64,000 nucleotides of DNA from Halocalculus aciditolerans (GCF_014647475.1 NZ_BMPG01000003.1:434001-498000), one strand, 5' to 3'; shown: positions 1-8,871, counted from the stretch's first letter. Notes: generated from the letters alone by a model not told the origin. Program-made: numbers and translations.

Positions 1-822
1 GAGAGTAGCTCCTTCCGCTATGAAAATGTTCGATTCAATTTGGATGAGGATATTGATTCCTGGGCGGAGAACCAGCGAGATCCTAAAACCGCAGAGGTTT
101 GGGCTCGGATTTCTGGCATAGCGGATGCATTGTCGGACATTGAACCGAACCTGAACCCAGATATGACGCGTGAACAGGTGGGTATGATTAATAAGGCAAG
201 TGAAGAATTGCCGTGGTATTTCGGATCAGGTACTGATTCTTCAAAGCAGGTTTATCGTGAGGTGGCTGGACTGAACGAAGATGCTGATTTACCGGATGGA
301 TATTACTTTGAGGACATTTTTGACGAAGGTCGTAGGGTTGAGAGTTGGCTGAGTCGGTTCCTTACAACGAAATATGATAATCAGGTGGCAACGAAACCAG
401 GAGATATGCCGCTATCTGGGCAGAATCTCTATTCTTGGGCTACCCTGTTTGAGGAACTAAATCGAGACGCGAAGCATATAGCCTCAAGATCTGTCGGAAC
501 TGATGTTGATGATTTCCTTAACCGAGAGTTTTCGACGAACATCCTAATAACAGACATTAAGCTGTCCATCGTTGGGATATTGATTCCTCTTCTGTTATTA
601 GTGAGTTCACCGGGGGCGAAATGGCCAGAGTTCATCACGAGTCATGTGCCGGATTCTCTTCTGTCGTGGCTACTATATCCTGTAGAGATTCTATTGATTT
701 TTGCCGTAGCCTACTACACAGGCTATCTATTCCTCTATATGCTGGTTGACCTGAATTACGAAGTGCCCACGACGATGAAGGAAGCTCTCGGAGTTGAAGA
801 CTCCGAAACTGAAGGCGGTTAA
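1..822 (+). CDS. Acidic protein with C-terminal membrane hairpin (5' end outside window)
   Basis: The reading frame is open back to base 1 and reads like protein there, so the true start is probably upstream. The first in-window start candidate is a TTG at 40, giving 260 residues. The first roughly 170 residues are acidic and soluble. They are followed by two hydrophobic segments around residues 178-196 and 215-238, then a short acidic tail. This suggests an anchored protein with a large cytoplasmic domain. I do not recognise the family. It is followed by about 190 bases without a gene and then the convergent PIN gene, so it is probably the last gene of its own unit. Confidence 0.6.
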   Translation, partial: ESSSFRYENVRFNLDEDIDSWAENQRDPKTAEVWARISGIADALSDIEPNLNPDMTREQVGMINKASEELPWYFGSGTDSSKQVYREVAGLNEDADLPDGYYFEDIFDEGRRVESWLSRFLTTKYDNQVATKPGDMPLSGQNLYSWATLFEELNRDAKHIASRSVGTDVDDFLNREFSTNILITDIKLSIVGILIPLLLLVSSPGAKWPEFITSHVPDSLLSWLLYPVEILLIFAVAYYTGYLFLYMLVDLNYEVPTTMKEALGVEDSETEGG

Positions 823-1013
823 TATCTGTTAGGAACGGAATTGTTTTATATATTAAATATTTGAAACAAACGTTTGGTACGCAAATGTACTGAATGGGTG
901 TTTCACCTCTTCCACTGAATAAAGAAATCGTATTGACAGCTACTGGTAGGCATGGAGCTGGATATTGTGGTGGAGCTTCAGATATGAGAGAGGCTTGACG
1001 ACAACCCGATAAT

Positions 1014-1772
1014 TTAATACGCGGTCTCTGACGGGTTGGCGAACTCGTCCTTGATGAATACGACGTTGATGCCAACGCTCGCTCGAATCCGATCCCTGTC
1101 GTTGTACATATCGGATGCGTCGCTTGTCACGATTCGCTGAAGGAAGTTCCTGTCGCTCAACCACGCTACACTTGAGAGAATTACCGTGTCAACGTACCCA
1201 TCGACAAATCCGAGGGGGTCAGTATACTGTTGCCATTGCTCCTCCTTCACGTCTTTATCGCGGACTCGTGTACGAATCACCTCGCGTTTTTCCCGTGCCT
1301 GGGTTTGAATCGTATCACACAGGGTCTCCATCACTTCAGCGGCGACCTCTGTGGTGATCGGCCGCCCATCAATTTCCTCTTCCAGAAAGCCTCGAATCCG
1401 TGGACGGATGTACTCCTCAATGAGGTCCTCATCCGTCTTTTTCTTCACCTGGCTTTCCTCCAAGAACGAGTCCACGAGCGTCTCTAAGTCCAACTCCTCA
1501 TCGGTGAGCGATTCCATTTTCAAGTCCAGGTTGAATTGGGCGGCACGAATCGGGGAGAGCTTCTTTCCAAAGACGCCTTCTTCTGTATCCCAATCAACGT
1601 CCGCCTCTTCCAACGAATTCTCCCGAGTCCGATTACAGTAGTCGTAGATGACGGCCTCATTGACAAAGAGCGCGTTTTCAGTGTCGAAGAGGCGCTCGGC
1701 TTCGTCCCGCCAGGCATCATGGAGGAAGGTCAGCCCGATCAATAGGCCGTTGTCTAAGAAATACCGCGCCAT
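1014..1772 (-). CDS. PIN-domain ribonuclease-like protein (probable toxin-like component)
   Basis: The N-terminus places an Asp (D7) in a hydrophobic strand followed by a short helix, and a Glu (about E39) follows a second strand. The C-terminal part has an acidic Y-V-D-T-V stretch and a T-S-D-A-S-D stretch after a strand. This arrangement matches the PIN fold, whose members are Mg2+-dependent RNases such as VapC toxins. At 252 residues it is longer than a usual VapC (about 130), because a charged helical insertion occupies the middle. It starts 3 bases after the stop of 1776-2645 and is clearly co-transcribed with it. The inferred role is toxin or effector RNase held by the upstream partner. 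Family assignment is by pattern only. Confidence 0.6.
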   Translation of the reverse strand: MARYFLDNGLLIGLTFLHDAWRDEAERLFDTENALFVNEAVIYDYCNRTRENSLEEADVDWDTEEGVFGKKLSPIRAAQFNLDLKMESLTDEELDLETLVDSFLEESQVKKKTDEDLIEEYIRPRIRGFLEEEIDGRPITTEVAAEVMETLCDTIQTQAREKREVIRTRVRDKDVKEEQWQQYTDPLGFVDGYVDTVILSSVAWLSDRNFLQRIVTSDASDMYNDRDRIRASVGINVVFIKDEFANPSETAY

Positions 1773-1775
1773 GGT

Positions 1776-2645
1776 TCACCCGGTCACCTCGATGTCAAGG
1801 AAGGGTACGACGAAGGCTTCTGCCGCTTGTAAAGCCGTTTCTGAATCACGAGCATTCTGACGTGCATTAGTCCGCTCCCGTTCCAAAAGATCGGCCCGCA
1901 TCGCCTCTTTTTCCGCCTCAATATCGGAGATATCCCGCTCCGCCTCGATCTCCTTCCTAGAAACGCCGTTGTTCTCGCGGCAGGCTAACTCCAAGCAGAA
2001 CAACCGCCAAAACTTCGTCGCAAGTCGGTCAACTTCCTCGGCATCGAAGTCATTGTCATTCAATTCAGCTCGCATCACCCGATACCAGATCATCAGATCA
2101 TCTTCGTAGGCAGGGAAGTCGGCCGTCGGGAACGCTTGAACGAATTCTAGAAGGTTACGCCGGATCTGTTTGCGATTATTATCTCCAAACAGCGTGGCTT
2201 GACTTGAGTCAGCGGCAACCTCGATTTGCGTATCTAATTCACGATAAATTCGTTGTACGTCATACGGAGCTTCTTCGTACATCTCGTCAGTAATGCCCTC
2301 CAGATTTTTGCGGTAGTACTTGTCGAGACTCCGTGACAGGGCCTTCCGCGCTTTCCGAACTGTCCCATGAGACGCCTGGATATCCTCAATGCTAGTGTCA
2401 CACTGGATCCGTTGTCCACTACCCGTAGAAATCGTACGAATACCCGTATTCGCGGTCTTCACCTCTGTCCCATACATGTACCAAAAATACGGGATATCAG
2501 CGGTGACGTTCTCGTCCTCGAGCTCCTTCGCGGCAAAGTAGAGGACCTTGTTGAACGCTTTCGGTGGGATCGATCCAGAATACGTTGATTGGTGTTCATT
2601 GAGCAGTATCGCAGTGATTTCCTCCAACGATAGCTGGGGACTCAT
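1776..2645 (-). CDS. Partner of the PIN protein; Panacea/SocA-like N-terminal region (tentative)
   Basis: The protein has 289 residues and is the first gene of a two-gene minus-strand operon with the PIN gene. The N-terminal 50 residues (helix, then a K-V-L-Y-F-A-A-K-E-L helix, then a strand with Y-F-W-Y-M-Y-G) resemble the start of Panacea/SocA/DUF4065-type antitoxin domains. The middle is helical and rich in aromatic and acidic residues. The last 80 residues are a strongly charged helix likely to form a coiled coil. The inferred role is antitoxin or sensor for the PIN protein. The resemblance is weak, and it could equally be a haloarchaea-specific DUF. Its promoter shares the 107-base gap with the divergent Argonaute operon. 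Confidence 0.5.
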   Translation of the reverse strand: MSPQLSLEEITAILLNEHQSTYSGSIPPKAFNKVLYFAAKELEDENVTADIPYFWYMYGTEVKTANTGIRTISTGSGQRIQCDTSIEDIQASHGTVRKARKALSRSLDKYYRKNLEGITDEMYEEAPYDVQRIYRELDTQIEVAADSSQATLFGDNNRKQIRRNLLEFVQAFPTADFPAYEDDLMIWYRVMRAELNDNDFDAEEVDRLATKFWRLFCLELACRENNGVSRKEIEAERDISDIEAEKEAMRADLLERERTNARQNARDSETALQAAEAFVVPFLDIEVTG

Positions 2646-2752
2646 GGGAGCGTCTTGTCAAAACGAAGTGGAGGTGGTTGTAAATAACCTCGCCTGAGAA
2701 TGTCGATTTCTACGGAGGTTTTTTCTCACATACTTTCGTAGTCCTGTTCACT

Positions 2753-4201
2753 GTGTCATGGGAGGATCTCGAGGGGAAAGGTGAGGCGAGCCATCACCGC
2801 GGAGAGGTCTATCGCCAAGTCGTAGAAGAATACTTAGAGTCGGGCGAATTTCTTCGTCAAGGTGAGCCCTATTCGGGCACGAAAGACATTCGTCTCACGC
2901 GACCGGCACACAACGAGGAGAAGGTGTTCCGCGTTGAGACGAAGAATACCAAGGCCAGGATCGGAAGCGAGTCATTCGTAACCGAGGTGGCTCGTCACTG
3001 CTTAGATTTCCATTTCGGCGATGAAGAGTTTGAGTGGTACATTTACGCGCCCGAGTATTCGAACCCAGATCGGTGGCGGCACATTTTCGACGGCCGAATT
3101 CGCCGTGAAGACGAAGTGGGAGACTACTTCGGCGAAATAATTGAGAAACACAATCTCACCGAGGAGGAAGCTAAGAAGTTCGCGGAGTTGGACGTCGAAG
3201 ACTTTCGAGAGTTTATCGAAGTTGTCGCGCTGAAGAAGGCCACATCTGGTCGTCTCCAAGAACTGATTCGGGAGAATACGAAGACCGATCGTGCTGAGAA
3301 GAAGTGGGAGTTCTACATTCAGGAAAACGAGCCCAAGTACGAGCCGACTGATTATCTCCCGAACTTCTTCAGGATTACAGCGTATCCGGACAGTGTCTGG
3401 GAGATGCAGAGCATGGCGACCGGCCTCAACGATGTGTTTGACGCTGTTCCCCGGTATTTCCCCCTTTGGGTCGAAGGTGCCAGTGCATACAGCCTCGTAA
3501 GTCCGGATACCTTGCCGGCTGAACTGGAGCCACTTCTCAAGACCGACGAAAGCACTGAGCACGAGTTCGAAAAGTGGGCCTTCGAGGACGGCACCCCCGT
3601 TGACCGCCGAATTGTCACCGGGTTACTGAACAAACAACTGATTTGGCGTGGCACTCAGCTACATGAGGCATGCCGGGCAGTGCGCCATAACAGGACATTC
3701 AAACTCATCATCCCCCTCCCGGAGGGCGGACACGTCCAAAAGACACTCACGGGGGAAATCATCGACCCGGACGATGCGCAAACCGAGAAAGTAGAGGGCT
3801 ACACCGTTACACGGGATATGGGACGAGGAATCGGGCATAGATATGGGCATCCTGAGGTCAAATTTTACGGTCGCCACGGGTACGCGTTTATTTCGACAGG
3901 CTGGTTGTTCACAGCGGAAGGCAGAGGTAATTCAGTAATCGAGGGTGATGCCGCAGACGATCTTCACAACAGCCTCGACAAGAACAATTACGGGAAGACA
4001 CCGAATCGACGAGCGCAATTTCGACAATGGCGACAGTATCTCCGCATGGGTCAGGGGGAGGACGAAAAGCTCGTTGGTGAGGAATTAGCCCGAATGGACG
4101 CCTCTCAGCGGATGGTGTTCGAACGGCCGCAAGAGTTGCATCTCTCAATGCGGCCTCCGAAGAATAGCGAGGAACGGGACGAGCTTATGGAGGTGAACTA
4201 A
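2753..4201 (+). CDS. PD-(D/E)XK nuclease fused to APAZ-like region, partner of short Argonaute
   Basis: The protein has 482 residues and starts at GTG 2753. Residues 14-100 carry a restriction-endonuclease-like core: a Glu in the first helix (E18), Asp in K-D-I-R (D45), and E-T-K (E62, K64) in the next strand. The remaining roughly 330 residues have no nuclease motifs. Near the C-terminus there is an R-H-G-Y-A-F stretch, then W-L-F, then F-R-Q-W-R, and finally a P-P motif before the end. That pattern recalls the APAZ domain, which in short-Argonaute systems stands in for the missing N-terminal half of Argonaute. It ends 3 bases before the Argonaute start, so the two should be made together. 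The predicted role is a nuclease effector switched on when the Argonaute partner recognises guide-target duplex. Related systems use DREN, Mrr or DUF4365 nucleases; I cannot say which subgroup this is. Confidence 0.72.
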   Translation: MSWEDLEGKGEASHHRGEVYRQVVEEYLESGEFLRQGEPYSGTKDIRLTRPAHNEEKVFRVETKNTKARIGSESFVTEVARHCLDFHFGDEEFEWYIYAPEYSNPDRWRHIFDGRIRREDEVGDYFGEIIEKHNLTEEEAKKFAELDVEDFREFIEVVALKKATSGRLQELIRENTKTDRAEKKWEFYIQENEPKYEPTDYLPNFFRITAYPDSVWEMQSMATGLNDVFDAVPRYFPLWVEGASAYSLVSPDTLPAELEPLLKTDESTEHEFEKWAFEDGTPVDRRIVTGLLNKQLIWRGTQLHEACRAVRHNRTFKLIIPLPEGGHVQKTLTGEIIDPDDAQTEKVEGYTVTRDMGRGIGHRYGHPEVKFYGRHGYAFISTGWLFTAEGRGNSVIEGDAADDLHNSLDKNNYGKTPNRRAQFRQWRQYLRMGQGEDEKLVGEELARMDASQRMVFERPQELHLSMRPPKNSEERDELMEVN

Positions 4202-4204
4202 CCG

Positions 4205-5629
4205 ATGGCAGGCGATCAGTTCCAGTTGGAACGACTCGAAGAGCCGAGCCTCGTATTCGCGGGCGGCGGGGAGAAGAAAGACCCACGTGCCGGGATTTTG
4301 GAACACGGTCCATGCCCGCGGTCCGCGGAGGACGTTGCTGAAGTTGTGAATGTCGGCATCGTCGGGGATAGTCGTTCGATCAGCATGATGGAGGGGCTAC
4401 TGCGGGCGATGCGCGGTGGGATTGAGAGTCGCCAGAAGCGAAAGCGCTGGAAAACACCCTTCCCGGGGCTTGGTGTCGATTCCCGTCTGGGGTTTGACTA
4501 CCAACTTGTGGAGCAATGGAAGGGCCGGATTCGTGATGACAAGATGGAGGCGTTAGAGGATGTACGTGGGCGAGATGAGCGGGCTGAGTTCGCATTTAAG
4601 CACATCAAATACCAGATTCAGAGTATCTGTAACACGACGCCGTCGCCTGACGTGATCTTCGTCACGATTCCTGAGCGCATCGTGGAGGCCTGTTCCGACC
4701 CTAACACAGACACGACTGAAATTCGAACTGAGAACGGGAACTTCCGGAGTCGAATCAAAATCGCGGGGATGGAGAAGCATACCCCGACGCAACTCATGTC
4801 GCCGGAAGTGCTTCGGGACACGCGCGACGTGCAGGAGCGGTCCGAAGTCGCGTGGAATGTCGCCGTCGGGATGTTGTATAAGGCACGTCGCGGGCGTCCA
4901 TGGAAGCTTGGGAAGCTCCGGAATCAGACTTGTTACGCGGGGATTTCGTTCTTCAAAGAGCGTGGTGAAGATCCAAAGATGCGGGCTTCAGTAGCGCAAG
5001 TCTTCATCCCGGATGGCCGGCATTTTGTGATTCGTGGCGATCCTGTCGAGGACGTTGCGAGTGATGAACCGCAGACCCACTTGTCGTATGAGGATGCGAA
5101 GACGCTGGTGGAAGATATCTTAGAGAACTACGGGAGCCATATGGATGAGCGACCACGGCGACTGGTGCTCCATAAGTCGTCGAACTTCTTGGACGAAGAA
5201 GCGCGTGGCTTCCATGACGGGGCGGAGGACGTCCCGGAGAAGGACTTTGTCACAATTCGAAAGAAGCATCCTCTCCGCATTTTCCCGCCGTCTGGTGATC
5301 ACCCAGTGCTTCGAGGCACCTTAGCTATCCCTCAAGGTGAGAAGGAGTACTATCTCTACACAAAAGGGTACGTGCCTGAACATTCAGTGTACAATGACCC
5401 GGGGACGCCGAACCCGATCGTCATCCGCCCGCACTCAGAATACTACACAGGCGACTATAGCCGGATCTGTGATGAAATTCTGGCGTTCACAAAGCTCGAC
5501 TGGAACAGCTCTGACTTCTGTAAGCGAAGCCCAGTCACAATCGGTATCGCAGATGCAGTGAGCGACATTCTGGCCGAACCCGAAGCCTCCGACGTCAACC
5601 TTGAGACACACTATTATTACTACATGTGA
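4205..5629 (+). CDS. Short prokaryotic Argonaute (MID-PIWI), catalytically inactive
   Basis: The protein has 474 residues, typical of short pAgos with only MID and PIWI. The N-terminal D-P-R-A-G-I-L-E-H-G-P segment (26-36) and the following V-N-V-G-I-V-G strand mark the MID start. T-P-T-Q near 193-196 fits the 5'-phosphate pocket region. PIWI landmarks are L-Y-K-A-R-R-G-R-P-W-K-L (224-235), C-Y-A-G-I-S-F-F (243-250), V-L-H-K-S-S-N-F (321-328), V-L-R-G-T (368-372) and F-T-K-L-D-W-N-S (428-435). The catalytic Asp expected in the first strand is Gly, and the second Asp (usual R-D-G) is replaced by K-S-S. It should therefore bind guide and target without slicing. It is coupled to the upstream nuclease-APAZ gene. 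Confidence in the family is high; the role in anti-plasmid or anti-phage defence is inferred from known short-pAgo systems. Confidence 0.88.
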   Translation: MAGDQFQLERLEEPSLVFAGGGEKKDPRAGILEHGPCPRSAEDVAEVVNVGIVGDSRSISMMEGLLRAMRGGIESRQKRKRWKTPFPGLGVDSRLGFDYQLVEQWKGRIRDDKMEALEDVRGRDERAEFAFKHIKYQIQSICNTTPSPDVIFVTIPERIVEACSDPNTDTTEIRTENGNFRSRIKIAGMEKHTPTQLMSPEVLRDTRDVQERSEVAWNVAVGMLYKARRGRPWKLGKLRNQTCYAGISFFKERGEDPKMRASVAQVFIPDGRHFVIRGDPVEDVASDEPQTHLSYEDAKTLVEDILENYGSHMDERPRRLVLHKSSNFLDEEARGFHDGAEDVPEKDFVTIRKKHPLRIFPPSGDHPVLRGTLAIPQGEKEYYLYTKGYVPEHSVYNDPGTPNPIVIRPHSEYYTGDYSRICDEILAFTKLDWNSSDFCKRSPVTIGIADAVSDILAEPEASDVNLETHYYYYM

Positions 5630-5763
5630 GATGGGGAAGGACGTTCTCGCTCCTTTCGGTACGGTTCTGTAGGTTCGGCGAACGTCTATGTTGGAGTCGG
5701 AAGTTTACTAGTTCACCTAAATGTTAACTCGATACCCATCAAACTAGTTGATAGGTGATTGCC

Positions 5764-6096
5764 ATGGATTACGTCTCCGGGGATGATAACACGAATAACA
5801 AGCATCTGGCAGAGGCATTGGATATGACAAGGGAAGGCAGTGCGCCGCCTGACGGGACGACAGGGTACGACGAGCAACGCTTCCAGGGCGACGTTGAGAC
5901 ACTCCGGGATTCCTGTTTCCACGTCGCTATTGAAGAACTGCAAAAGATTGAGTCGGCATCAGGAGAGAACCAAGAGGACATTGATCGCGTCATCGAAATG
6001 CTTCAGAACGCCAGATATGCGAATGATGAGCGTAGAGCGCAAGTAATGGCAGAGGCCCACGATATCCTACAGGATGTTTGGGTACCACCGAAATAA
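5764..6096 (+). CDS. Small acidic hypothetical protein downstream of Argonaute
   Basis: The protein has 110 residues from ATG 5764; an in-frame GTG at 5755 is a less likely start. It is highly acidic, with a disordered N-terminal third and two amphipathic helices in the C-terminal half. No motif is recognised. It lies 135 bases after the Argonaute stop on the same strand. Haloarchaeal codon use and acidity support it being a real gene. It could be an accessory to the Argonaute operon or simply a neighbour. Confidence 0.5.
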   Translation: MDYVSGDDNTNNKHLAEALDMTREGSAPPDGTTGYDEQRFQGDVETLRDSCFHVAIEELQKIESASGENQEDIDRVIEMLQNARYANDERRAQVMAEAHDILQDVWVPPK

Positions 6097-6198
6097 CGAC
6101 CAGTAGTTCCGAGCACGGTTTCTTGATGTAGTTTCTCGTAACGGGGCGTTTTCATTGAGCGGAGAGTTTTATACAGGTTCCCCGGAGAAGTACGCTCT

Positions 6199-7125
6199 AT
6201 GGCCATTCACTATCTCATTTCAGAGGAGTCCAGAGAACGCATTAACAATGAGTTCTGGAACGGCTACGACCCGGAACACTGGTTTTACAAAATCAAGATG
6301 TATGACGCGTTGCTGGAGAACACAGCTGATTTTATGGACGAGATGGGGGATGAGGAACTCCAAGAGAAGTCCGCTGACTCATTCCACCAGGCTATCGAGA
6401 GCGAAATTGTCTTCAACTTCTATCATATGACAGAGTCCCTGTTTATGCTCATAAGCGTGTGTAACAGCCTTCTTCCATGGGTTGAGATGAGGCACATTCG
6501 AGTCAATGAGATTGCCGATTTTATGCGCGATGTAGTAGTGGAGAAGGACTGGGAGGATGGTCACATTAAGCAGATTTTCTATCCGGGTATGAGAGAGCCG
6601 GAAGAACACGAGGGAACAATGGAACCTTCTATCGAGTTTATTGAGGAATACCTAGCCCGGATGAGTGAGTGGTATTTGGACAACGACATCTACAATGAAT
6701 ACAAACACGGAATGCGACTCTCCACCTCAGGGGGGCGACTACAAATAGCGCCCGAAAAGGAGTTCATGGGAGAAACCGAGCCAGTAGTATTCGAACGAGA
6801 AGGGACTACCCATGTGTACCTAAAGGAGGAAGAGGTTGGGCGAGACGATAGTGAGGTGTATTATACCCTGACTCGAGTGATGAGCGGATTTGACTACGAA
6901 CTATTCCAGCAGTTCTGTTACATCAACTACCTCCTGATCGATCAAATCGTTAGCATCCGCCGAGAACAACTCCAAGGGAGCCGAGAAGACGAGGAAGAGG
7001 CGCGAATCGAGGTGCACTCGTTCCACGATATGGATATTGATGAGATATTCGATTACAATCACGAGAAAGAATGGGAGTTCACAGTCTCCTACCCAGCCGG
7101 CGATTCTATGGTAACGATTGAGTGA
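6199..7125 (+). CDS. Helical hypothetical protein with N-E-Y-K-H-G motif
   Basis: The protein has 308 residues. The N-terminal two thirds are predicted helical, with an F-N-F-Y-H-M-T-E-S-L-F helix and an I-Y-N-E-Y-K-H-G-M-R stretch near residues 168-177. N-x-x-K-H motifs of this kind occur in some HEPN-like abortive-infection proteins, but the canonical R-x(4-6)-H RNase motif is not evident. The C-terminal third is acidic. It lies in the same direction as the Argonaute operon, 100 bases after the small gene at 5764. I do not assign a function. A defence role is only suggested by the location. Confidence 0.5.
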   Translation: MAIHYLISEESRERINNEFWNGYDPEHWFYKIKMYDALLENTADFMDEMGDEELQEKSADSFHQAIESEIVFNFYHMTESLFMLISVCNSLLPWVEMRHIRVNEIADFMRDVVVEKDWEDGHIKQIFYPGMREPEEHEGTMEPSIEFIEEYLARMSEWYLDNDIYNEYKHGMRLSTSGGRLQIAPEKEFMGETEPVVFEREGTTHVYLKEEEVGRDDSEVYYTLTRVMSGFDYELFQQFCYINYLLIDQIVSIRREQLQGSREDEEEARIEVHSFHDMDIDEIFDYNHEKEWEFTVSYPAGDSMVTIE

Positions 7126-7293
7126 ACGTGCTCTATTGGGGGATTAGCCCACATATGGACCGATACACAATGAGACGGCCATAGAGCCTCCGTGCCGCTA
7201 GACTCTGAGGAGATGTTTCTACCGGCCCAAGTATGCATACTGCCCTTGATGTGGAGTGTAGCTTGAAATAGCCTGGCTGATATTACCGCGCAT

Positions 7294-7911
7294 ATGCTCA
7301 AACCCTTCGAGATCTCTGAGCGACTTCAGTCCCGATTAGAATCAGTTGAGGAGCAAGTAACAGACGCCTACGAGAGTGGGACGGCAAGATCTGAAGATAG
7401 AGTTTCAGGATATCTATCCGGGATTCTGTCTGCGGAGCTTGATGACACATTCACGTCTGGTTCTGACGAAATACGTATTGACGTCGACGCGTTCGAAGGG
7501 ACGAACGAACCTGAGAGTGGTGTGGACATTGGCCTTCGATATCAGCTAGTCTCAGAGGAATTCCGTCTCTCAACAGGTATGTTGATTCAATCCAAACGGT
7601 TCGGGAAATCCGATCCTCTATTGCGGCACCAGTGCTATAAGATGCTATCTCGGACACAAGAATCCTACATCTTCACGTATTCTCCCGGTGAAATCGGAGT
7701 CGTTCCGGCGCTCCCAGTATACTGTGACGGGGGAACCGGAGGAAAGTATACGAGATACTATAGTAATGGATTCGTCGAGTTTCTGTGCAAGTTCTTGGAG
7801 GGATACCACGGGGATATTCGTATTTCTGACGCCCTTGACCAGCCGGCTGATGCGTTCCCGGTACCGGAGCGCGTCAACTATCTGATTGATATGCGAGTCC
7901 AAGTTAATTAG
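7294..7911 (+). CDS. PD-(D/E)XK-fold nuclease-like protein
   Basis: The protein has 205 residues. After a helical N-terminus come G-V-D-I (D78) and, one strand later, L-I-Q-S-K-R (Q99, K101). The D-(x)n-QxK arrangement is a common variant of the PD-(D/E)XK catalytic core found in Mrr-like enzymes. A helix with R-H-Q-C-Y-K-M follows, as in families where this helix packs against the active site. It probably cleaves or binds DNA. It is the last of the plus-strand genes after the Argonaute operon. No target-recognition domain is visible. Confidence 0.55.
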   Translation: MLKPFEISERLQSRLESVEEQVTDAYESGTARSEDRVSGYLSGILSAELDDTFTSGSDEIRIDVDAFEGTNEPESGVDIGLRYQLVSEEFRLSTGMLIQSKRFGKSDPLLRHQCYKMLSRTQESYIFTYSPGEIGVVPALPVYCDGGTGGKYTRYYSNGFVEFLCKFLEGYHGDIRISDALDQPADAFPVPERVNYLIDMRVQVN

Positions 7912-8022
7912 GCCGAGACTGAATTCACCCCCGTCGACAGAGAGTATTTCGACAAAATTTGGTGGGAGGATCAATACTGATCTATCACCAGATCTCGTCG
8001 CCTCTTGTGGCCAGAAATTCCA

Positions 8023-8352
8023 TTAAATATTCTTCATCCACCCAATCTCATCGGATCGCTTTTCGAATCCTTCAGTCTCCAAGATATGTTCCATAGCCGA
8101 ATGGGTGGTGTTAGTTGTGGTGACTTCACTTCTCCCCGCTTTTCGACTCAACTCGATGAATTCGTGAAGTGTCGCACGGGCGACACCCTTCCCCTCTCAG
8201 GGCATCTCCACCGTGATGTGCTCGAGGTCGCCCGGCACACCTTCGATTGCGCCCGCAATTTCGCCATTCACAAGAATACTGTACCCTAGCATCGCCTCGG
8301 TGAGCGTCACCATCTTCTGATCCACTTCGTCAATAGCGTCCGCGGCAGTCAT
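8023..8352 (-). pseudogene. GNAT acetyltransferase, interrupted by in-frame TGA
   Basis: Read on the minus strand from ATG 8350-8352 to TAA 8023-8025, one frame encodes about 109 residues resembling a short GNAT N-acetyltransferase. It has a strand pair (Y-S-I-L-V-N-G-E-I-A-G), then the acetyl-CoA loop E-G-K-G-V-A-R-A-T-L-H-E-F, then M-E-H-I-L-E-x-E-G-F-E near the end. A TGA at 8197-8199 stands just before the E-G-K-G-V-A-R loop. A TGG Trp codon is the likely ancestor, one base different. The rest of the frame is clean, so inactivation looks recent. It could instead be a sequencing error. Confidence 0.6.
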
Positions 8353-8454
8353 TAGCCACAACTACCGACTACTGGCCCTGAACAGTAGATAGCCGCACGG
8401 GCTCTTTATTCAAGAGGTGGTCTGGGGGCACCCGTTGGGCAGGCAGGCAGGTAA

Positions 8455-8871
8455 TTATACCCTCCTGATTGCTTGGCCAAAGCGATATTTACTGATATGA
8501 TTAGACCGCTGTTGATTCACTTTAGGGCCCATTTGGTCTAAATCCGTGAAGGTCACCCGTTGTCGTTTTCCACTCGCTTCATCAATAGGGATGAAAAACG
8601 TAGCCTTCTTCTCCAAATATCCAGCTAAGAGGTCAACGTATTTCTTGTCGTAGTGATTGGCGTTCGCCTGGATATAATACCGGTTCCCCTCCTCGTGCTT
8701 TGCTGTTTTAACCTGAATTCTGTATAGTGCTCCGTCCATGTCCACGATGAGGTCGTATTGATGGTCATGGCCAAAAGGGAACGACACGCCGAACCCCTTC
8801 TCCATCAACTCTGAGGCGACAGCCAATTCTGACTTCTCTCCTTGTCGAGAGGAGTTGTTCATATCGTCCAT
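8455..8871 (-). CDS. PD-(D/E)XK endonuclease-like protein (PDDEXK_5 type)
   Basis: The protein has 138 residues. It opens with a helix carrying G-E-K-S-E-L-A-V-A-S-E-L (E15), followed by V-S-F-P-F-G, then Q-Y-D-L-I-V-D (D40) and Y-R-I-Q-V-K-T-A (Q53, K55). This order is characteristic of the small group-I-intron-endonuclease/Holliday-junction-resolvase-like PD-(D/E)XK family. The catalytic set E, D, QxK is intact. A second ATG three codons downstream is an alternative start. It stands alone on the minus strand. Its cellular job is unknown; such proteins occur in archaeal genomes near mobile or defence genes. Confidence 0.7.
   Translation of the reverse strand: MDDMNNSSRQGEKSELAVASELMEKGFGVSFPFGHDHQYDLIVDMDGALYRIQVKTAKHEEGNRYYIQANANHYDKKYVDLLAGYLEKKATFFIPIDEASGKRQRVTFTDLDQMGPKVNQQRSNHISKYRFGQAIRRV

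Noticed and set aside
8005-8289. 94-codon plus-strand frame
   Set aside because: It is antisense to the GNAT pseudogene, which explains the sequence better.
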